The notes under the pieces: generated by a model
What the model was told of the DNA's origin: nothing
What the model saw: only the letters and a program-made list of their open reading frames with translations
The model's database searches: none
Made by a program: the position numbers and the translations under genes
NCBI RefSeq assembly: GCF_033807715.1
Contig: NC_084590.1
Location: 37,708,005-37,772,004 of the forward strand
DNA length: 64,000 nucleotides
Direction of reading: 5' to 3'
Origin: Cololabis saira
Lineage: Eukaryota > Chordata > Actinopteri > Beloniformes > Belonidae
Shown here: one piece after another, positions 39,796 through 64,000 of the stretch
Layout: every line of letters starts with the position of its first letter
Numbering within the stretch: position 1 is the stretch's first letter

Positions 39796-41086
39796 CACTG
39801 GCTGATGGAGTTGTTAATGAGTATAAATGCCATACTGGTGTTTCTACCAAAAATAAAAAAAAGGACTGTATAATTATTACCTTACCAAAAGTGATAATAA
39901 CAATTGTCAAGACGCCAGAAGCACTTGTTCTGAGTGGAACTGTCCTTACTAATGAACCAAGGTGTTTTTAACTTTGTGTTTATATAAAAAGTTTATTAAA
40001 AAGGACTACAATCTTAACTATTTGCCAAAATAACCACTTAAATGAATACAACTCATTGATAAAATAAATACATACATTTAAAGTAGCAATATTGCAGTTG
40101 CTAACAAAATAGCAAAACTGCCACTGCAAGTTAAGATATTACAACATGAATTACAAATATTAGTGTTCTGAGCTACAGTTTTGCATTTGAATAATTTTCC
40201 CTCTTGGTTTGTAAAATTATATTGCTCTATGACTGACAGTGTGAGTGTTAAATAGTTTTCACGATATTCATGATTTTTGTGTCAATAAGGGAAAATTGAT
40301 TAAACTGGAGCTTAATGAAAGCTTATTTAACAGTGGACTTCGCTCAGACACGAAAATGAGACCGGTCAAACTAGGGGAGAGAAAAAAGCTCAAGAGGTCA
40401 AAAAAATAAAAATGACTGTACTGTCGCTGCTGTTTGATAATTAAAAAATGATTTTTACTCAGTTTGTCTGTGTCTCCTTCTCTGATGGCAGAGCGAGTTT
40501 CTAGTCCTCTCAATCCTCGGTGCTCAGGACAGGAAAAGTATTCCAAGTAAACATGTTGGCAATAAAATGTGACTGTTTTAATCAAACTGGATTATAATTT
40601 GATTTGGCAAAGGTATAACGGAATTTCTCCACTCTCCATACAAAGTACCCAATGATTATATTTGTTGTAATAATATACACAGATAAACCATTTTCTTTTA
40701 CGGACAGACGGACAGACAGTCCGACAGAAACATCTACCACACTTCAACCCTTTCATTTCTTCCTACTACCGTCTATCTTTATCTTGGAAACAAAAAATTT
40801 GAATGGAAGTAAAAACGTAAAAGGTGAAGAAAATACTTTAAAAACAAACTGTTTAGATGTTGCTTGAAGGAGTTTTGACGCACTACGAAATATTCAAACT
40901 GGCGCATAGCCTATAGCCTATAGGTTTTAACAATGTTTACTATTCACCTCATTTTCTGTATCTTGACGGAAAACCTTTGGGTTGTCTTCGTGTATGCCTA
41001 AAGTAATTCGTTTCAAAGAAGTTCTTATAAATTATTGTTACAGTAGTGAATTAAACCCTCGTGCTTCTTTTCTAATTACTCGCCTG
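39796..41086. other. Intergenic DNA, nothing recognised
   Basis: AT-rich, with no exon or element that I can support. Confidence 0.4.
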
Positions 41087-41228
41087 AAAGTTGATTTACG
41101 GTTCCGCGTTACACCAACGCAGAACCTACGGCGTAAGGTACTGTATGCGGTGACGCGCACGCAGGCTACGCCGTAACCCTACGCCGTAGGCTCTGCTTCG
41201 ATTTAACGCGGAACCATAAATCAGGCTT
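41087..41228. mobile_element. Short palindromic miniature element related to the 24.8-kb hAT-like copy
   Basis: The ends TTGATTTACGGTTCCGCGTT and AACGCGGAACCATAAATCAG are inverted repeats, and the next blocks (GCAGAACCTACGGCGTA and TACGCCGTAGGCTCTGC) are also inverted, so almost the whole 142 bp folds back on itself. The CGCAGAACC and CTACGGCG words are shared with the element at 24,790-25,332. Confidence 0.75.
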
Positions 41229-41826
41229 GATGCACAGCTGCGCTGCGCTCCTAATCAATAACACCCAATACCCCCCGCCCCCTTTAGTCCGTTTAGTCCA
41301 TTATTAAATAGTTTCGTCGGATTTTCAGCTCATTAGACATATAGTCTATTTCTTTTTGGCAACAGGGGTGCCCCACGGTCATCACACATATTAATAAGTA
41401 GATAAATAAACTCCAGAAAATGTTTTTGCTCACCTTTCATAACCCTCTGCATACTGTATCAGGATGCCAGTTAAAAAAAATAAAATGTGTAGGATCGTTT
41501 TTTTTTTTAAACATAAAACAGACCAAGTGAACATAAACATGTGACATTTAAAAAATATATTCTTTTTTTTTTTTGTTATATTTTGTAAATGTTGCCGTAC
41601 GGCAACACTGTATGATAGTGGCAAAGCTTGGTTTATAATTGTAAAAATCTCACTTTAGCGACAGGTTACAGTCTAAACAGTCCCCAGTAGCATTGACAGT
41701 TGACAATGCAATGCATTTGAAAGTTAAAAACAATTTAAAAGATATTTTCACCCACAGTGAACTGGAACTTTCACTCTCACTGCCCCCCAAATGGTGAGGC
41801 TCCTCCCTGTGAAGAGCCTGCAGAAA
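41229..41826. other. Intergenic DNA left of the foldback element
   Basis: AT-rich with a T-run at 41,560-41,575. Ends in CAGAAA (41,821-41,826), the candidate target duplication of the foldback element. Confidence 0.4.
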
Positions 41827-42324
41827 TATGGAGCTAGAACAGTCTCATAATTCACAAATGCACAGGACAAGTTTTACAAATGCACGGACCGATTTGCAAA
41901 TACACACACCGTTTCACACGTGCACAGGACAAGTTTTACAAATGCACAGACCGATTTGCAAATACACACACAGTTTCACACGTGCACAGAACAATTCACA
42001 CGTGCGTAGGACAAGATACACAAATGTATTTTTGATGCATACACAAATATAACCTGATTTACACATGTTTTTTTGTCTGTGAGCTGCGCTGGATTTGTGT
42101 GTGAGTTTTGAGACTCTCCTGACGTGACAAGATCCACACGTAGGTTTTTTTTAACACGGAAGGATCTGCAACCAATCAGATTAAAGGGGCGGATACACCT
42201 GCTGTTTGAGCTGCGTTAGCGCTGGTTTGTCGGGCTGATCAACCAGAGCCGTCAGGAGACTGCACTCCAAGTCCTGCCGATGCAGCAACTGATGATGAAA
42301 AACAGCGGAGATTTTTATATATTT
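41827..42324 (+). repeat. Left arm of the foldback element
   Basis: About 498 bp. It differs from the right arm mainly by one extra segment of about 22 bp around 41,978-42,005 and by a few substitutions. The tandem units in its first 180 bp repeat with a period of about 62 bp. Confidence 0.85.
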
Positions 42325-42838
42325 GCTCCGTTTGGTTTCACGAAGTATTACTGTCCCGCTGATTCATCTCAGAACCAGACAGACAGCAGAGAGCTGCTGC
42401 GCTGCCTGGCGGGGACGAGCAGCGGCCAGGTGGAGCAGCACGCGCATGTCAGGAGATTAATTTACCCAAATATCTGGAGTAACGTCGGTATCAGTCGACT
42501 GATAACCGAAGAACCTCTGTATCAGCTCAGATGTTTGATGATCGGTGGACTAAACCCCGACCAGCATCATCACGGCTGCATCTTCCCATGCATGACTCTA
42601 TCTGCACCGGGAATATGTTGATCTGCCACCGCTGTTTTGACACACGTTTGTCTCTGTGTGGTGGCGATGTCACATCATAAATGTGAGGATAACAGCTGCT
42701 TGTTTCTGACCTCCGTGTCTGGTCCCTGGTCAGCTGGTCTGACCGGGACCAGCGCCACCCACGGCCAGAGCCAGAACGAGACTGCAGCAATATTCACCCC
42801 CGTCAACAGGCTTGTTCTCCTGAAAGACACCTGTAGTT

Positions 42839-43314
42839 CAAATATATATATATCTCCGCTGTTTCTCATCAGCTGCTGCATCGGCAGGACTTGGAGTGCA
42901 GTCTCCTGACGGCTCTGGTTGATCAGCCCGACAAACCAGCGCTAACGCAGCTCAAACAGCAGGTGTATCCGCCCCTTTAATCTGATTGGTTGCAGATCCT
43001 TCCGTGTTAAAAAAAACCTACGTGTGGATCTTGTCACGTCAGGAGAGTCTCAAAACTCACACACAAATCCAGCGCAGCTCACAGACAAAAAAACATGTGT
43101 AAATCAGGTTATATTTGTGTGTGCATCAAAAATACATTTGTGTATCTTGTCCTACGCACGTGTGAAACGGTGTGTGTATTTGCAAATCGGTCTGTGCATT
43201 TGTAAAACTTGTCCTGTGCACGTGTGAAACGGTGTGTGTATTTGCAAATCGGTCCGTGCATTTGTAAAACTTGTCCTGTGCATTTGTGAATTATGAGACT
43301 GTTCTAGCTCCATA
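42839..43314 (-). repeat. Right arm of the foldback element
   Basis: About 476 bp, the inverted counterpart of 41,827-42,324. High identity suggests recent insertion or gene conversion between the arms. Confidence 0.85.
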
Positions 43315-43654
43315 CAGAAAAGGGTGTCAAAGGCCGCTCCAGAACATCATGTGACAAATGTAAACACTGCTATTGGCTCTCTTAGGATCCCATCTCTATT
43401 TCAGTGCACTACGTCTTAAAAGTAGAGCTACTGTGTGTGTTTTGAAAGAATCCAATGGGTTTGTTACCAAAAGGCAACATTGTACCAAAGACAGCTAAAC
43501 GTGAAAGTGCAAATACACCATTGAGGGTTAAAAAAAAAAGTCATATTAGGTAAATCTGTACCTGTAATCTGTAAATCATGATGTAAAGTCAAAAATGCCA
43601 TGCCATTTGGAAACAGTCTTTAAATAAATCAAAACACAACACATTTTTTATGTA

Positions 43655-43664
43655 TTTATTTATT
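43655..43664 (-). promoter_or_regulatory. Poly(A) signal of the SEL1L3-like gene (two overlapping AATAAA)
   Basis: On the minus strand AAATAAATAAATA lies about 90 bp past the stop codon at 43,754, giving overlapping AATAAA hexamers. A very short 3' UTR is implied. Confidence 0.6.
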
Positions 43665-43753
43665 TAAGACGGACAGTTTTGTAACTGGTATTGATTGTAA
43701 TAGTACATAGTCTCTGACTTCAGTGACAGAAGTCCACATAAAGAATCTCTATT

Positions 43754-50212
<6,459 letters not shown>

Positions 50213-50489
50213 GTTTGTCAGCGTTTTTCTGTTAGTCTATAAAAGATACATTCAAACTGCATTAAAGCAAAGAGCCTTGAGATCCTGATCTAATCCTGCT
50301 CCACCTCCGTTACACGAAGCTTTGTCAATATTTGACAGCACATAACTCCACCCATGTACCACTGTACGTACAGTCTCAATGTGGAGGAGTCTGGTGCAGT
50401 GAGCTACATTTCAATACTTAAGATGGAGTAAATAGTTGACCAATAAATAAGTTGCTTAGTCTGTTATAAAAAAAACAAAACAACTGAAA
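50213..50489 (-). promoter_or_regulatory. Interval between stim1 poly(A) site and the SEL1L3-like start codon
   Basis: This is the only space available for a SEL1L3-like promoter if the first coding exon is also the first exon. A CTTTTATAG sequence on the minus strand about 30 bp before the ATG could be a TATA-like element or a splice acceptor for an upstream non-coding exon; the sequence does not decide. No CpG island is present. Confidence 0.35.
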
Positions 50490-52532
50490 TTCTTCATTCA
50501 AAATAGTTTATTGCTATCATGCAGGAGTGCCAACAAAGTTTAGACCACAACAGTAGATGCAAAATCATTTTCTCTGTACAAATATACTGCTTGTATTCAT
50601 AAATAGAAGCTCAAAATGAAGACAAGAAAAGTTGGGTAGGGGTCAATCCCCTCTTTTAACCCGATATAGGTTTCGTTGACGGTTGACATGCATCAACATT
50701 ACAGTGCATTACACGGAGAGCAGACAGACGCGCACACAAACACTCTCGCATTCAGATGGCGTCACCAATTTATAGCTGTCGTGCAAAAAAGGTACAAATG
50801 GCAACTTGAAAAAAGTACCAGTAGGAAATAGATTTTTTTTTTAGCTGATTTTGTAAAGAAATTATTAAAATGTGTCTTTTACATTCTAACTGATCTTTAC
50901 AATATTTTGCTGGGAGAGACAGTCTTCGGCAGCAGATTTTTTTTTTGGTTGTTCATTGGGAACACCCTAAAACTACTGGTGTCCCTACAATAGAAATCAC
51001 CTACAACTACTGATGCATAGTTCTGTGCGTAAATGAAGCAACTCTCATTTGGAACTGGCACAAGATTCTTTGTCGAAGTAATCTAAGGATAGGAATTTTC
51101 TTAAACAAATGTAAACACACTGTACTTATGATACTGTTGCAGATACAATACCCTTGGACATTCAGCATTTAAACTCTGAATTTACAGTACTCCATATATA
51201 TCGTGCAGTTTTATGTTCTGCCTAAAGGGCCTCAAAGAGGTGAACACACTAAAAATGCAAAGGCCTCTGACAAAAATATGGATTTGGCACTTGTACACAA
51301 TCGGTCTTGTGCCTCCACAACTTGAGACATCTCTTATCTCATGGAAATTATTTTCTTTTTAATATTAGCCCTTACCAACAGCCAGCGCTCACTGACAATC
51401 TGCTGTGCAGCTTTTATTATCTACCTGGGGAAACCGGGGAGAGTGCGGGGAAAAGGGGGGGGCAAACAGTAAGACGCAGGATAGCAAGCCAGTTAGTTAA
51501 ACTTTGACCCTGTTCACCAAAGGGAGATAAAACAGAAAACGCTGGACCTTAAAATTTTAGGCAGTTGATCTGACAACTGATGCAAACATTTTGGTAGCAG
51601 TTCTGCCAAATACTATAAAATCATTAAAATTGACTATTAGGTGTAATCAGGGGTCAAACTTCAATGACAAACCCAAGAAGTGTGTTTTAATGTCTCATAA
51701 TCATAAACCTAAATATTAAAAACCTTACACCACGAGGGGCAAATGGTGCTTTTTGATTGTCCTTTTGTAACGTTCAGGAGATGTGCTTCTTGAATGAGCT
51801 CAAACTCAGTCACTTCTGGGACAGAAAAGCTCTGTTAGCTACTAATAATATACTGTGCTCTTTTAGTAACATTTTTGGGAGGTCAAAAGGTAAAGTTTAA
51901 GTCTCTCAGCTACGGCTGCTAGAAGTTCCCCTGAACGTGTCATTTATGCTGCCAACATAAATACAAACAGAAAAGCCTATAACCCATCAATGAAAACAAG
52001 GTACACAGCAGGGGAAGGGAGGAGTACGCATTCACTTTGGACCTTAGGTGCTTAGGTAGGATAAAAATAACATCAAGTGTTGTCTAAGCTGATAAACAAC
52101 GAGAACCAAGCAAACACTTAGGAGCATTCGAGTATCAGTCCAACAAAAGTGAAGACATGCAAAAATGTTATAGATCGTAGAACAAGAAAGAAAACCAAGA
52201 GGGAAACACTTCCCTTTCAGACTGGCACAATTTCCTGCAGAAATAAATAACACTTTACATTCTAATGTACAGACCTGCCCATTCCCCTCATGTTCAACAC
52301 TGACCCAGTAAGAAGATTAAGCAAAACCGCCGGTTGCTCCCACAGTCCACAGTCTCTTACAATAGGGGGTTGTAACTTACACAAAAATGAAACAGCAACA
52401 AATAGTACCATCATTTGACCATAAATGAATCCCAGAAGCTTAAGAAAAAAAACTAGAACTTGTAAAACAAAAAACAGACCAGACAGAGGGACAAAGTCAA
52501 ACAGCTCTGACAGCCTTTAGTTCATGTAGCTC
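50490..52532 (-). other. stim1: stim1 3' untranslated region with poly(A) signal
   Basis: From the stim1 stop (52,533-52,535) about 2.0 kb of non-coding, AT-rich sequence runs to AATAAA at 50,512-50,507 on the minus strand. A T/GT-rich stretch (GTTGTTTTGTTTTTTTT) follows just downstream, the expected layout of a cleavage site. Another minus-strand AATAAA near 51,412 could give a shorter 3' UTR. Confidence 0.65.
50507..50512 (-). promoter_or_regulatory. stim1: stim1 poly(A) signal AATAAA
   Basis: Canonical hexamer on the minus strand with a T/GT-rich downstream element within about 40 bases. Confidence 0.6.

Positions 52533-64000
<11,468 letters not shown>

Larger units (their letters stand above)
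41827..43314. mobile_element. 1.49-kb foldback element with long inverted arms
   Basis: It starts TATGGAGCTAGAACAGTCTC and ends with the exact reverse complement. The left arm (about 41,827-42,324) and right arm (about 42,839-43,314) are near-identical inverted copies of roughly 0.5 kb. CAGAAA directly flanks both sides (41,821-41,826 and 43,315-43,320), a candidate 6-bp target duplication. The outer part of each arm is made of tandem units around GTTTTACAAATGCAC and GATTTGCAAATACACAC. The central ~515 bp holds a 113-codon open frame (42,280-42,621, plus strand) that overlaps the left arm and has no recognised family. I do not recognise the element family. Confidence 0.85.

Noticed and set aside
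42280..42621. 113-codon frame in the foldback element as a host gene
   Set aside because: No recognised domain, it overlaps an inverted arm, and no splice or promoter context; kept only as an observation.

Overview
The window is 64 kb of genomic DNA from a ray-finned fish, most probably a teleost. The evidence is two intron-rich vertebrate genes at the right-hand end and a dense, old mobile-element load of fish type (L2/Rex1-like LINEs, Ty3/gypsy and Gmr1-like LTR elements, Harbinger, hAT and TTAA-flanked miniature elements). No species is assigned, no search could be run, and family names rest on recognised protein and terminal-repeat motifs.

Layout. Positions 1-43,640 hold no intact host gene that I can support. 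From left to right they carry: a decayed Ty3/gypsy pol with most of its integrase core deleted; a Harbinger-like remnant with an open Myb/SANT reading frame; L2-type LINE pieces; a composite non-autonomous element (15.7-20.4 kb) interrupted by other insertions; an antisense L2 split by two inverted miniature elements; several TTAA-flanked elements; a decayed hAT transposase; a Gmr1-like retroelement piece abutting an intronless kinesin-13 (KIF2A-type) fragment; and a 1.49-kb foldback element with arms of about 0.5 kb.

Positions 43,754-50,212 (minus strand) hold a complete SEL1L3-family gene. I could place 23 coding exons with consistent splice phases, giving one continuous frame of 1,020 codons plus a stop. 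Positions 52,533-62,670 (minus strand) hold the 3' half of stim1, from the transmembrane exon to the stop codon. The ER-luminal EF-hand/SAM exons lie beyond the right edge. The stim1 3' UTR runs to a poly(A) signal near 50,507, only about 290 bp before the SEL1L3-like start codon, so the two genes sit closely in tandem.

Function. STIM1 senses ER calcium and activates Orai channels. The CC1, SOAR/CAD, polybasic, acidic inhibitory, TRIP (EB1-binding) and C-terminal lysine-rich segments are all visible. An in-frame alternative donor extends one exon by 119 codons exactly where mammalian STIM1L has its long insert, and a second candidate cassette exon lies where mammalian STIM1A carries its insert. 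SEL1L3-family proteins are poorly characterised membrane proteins with a lectin-like N-terminal half and Sel1 repeats. In human, from memory, SEL1L3 lies on the same chromosome arm as STIM2, so a SEL1L3-like gene beside stim1 fits a retained genome-duplication paralogue.
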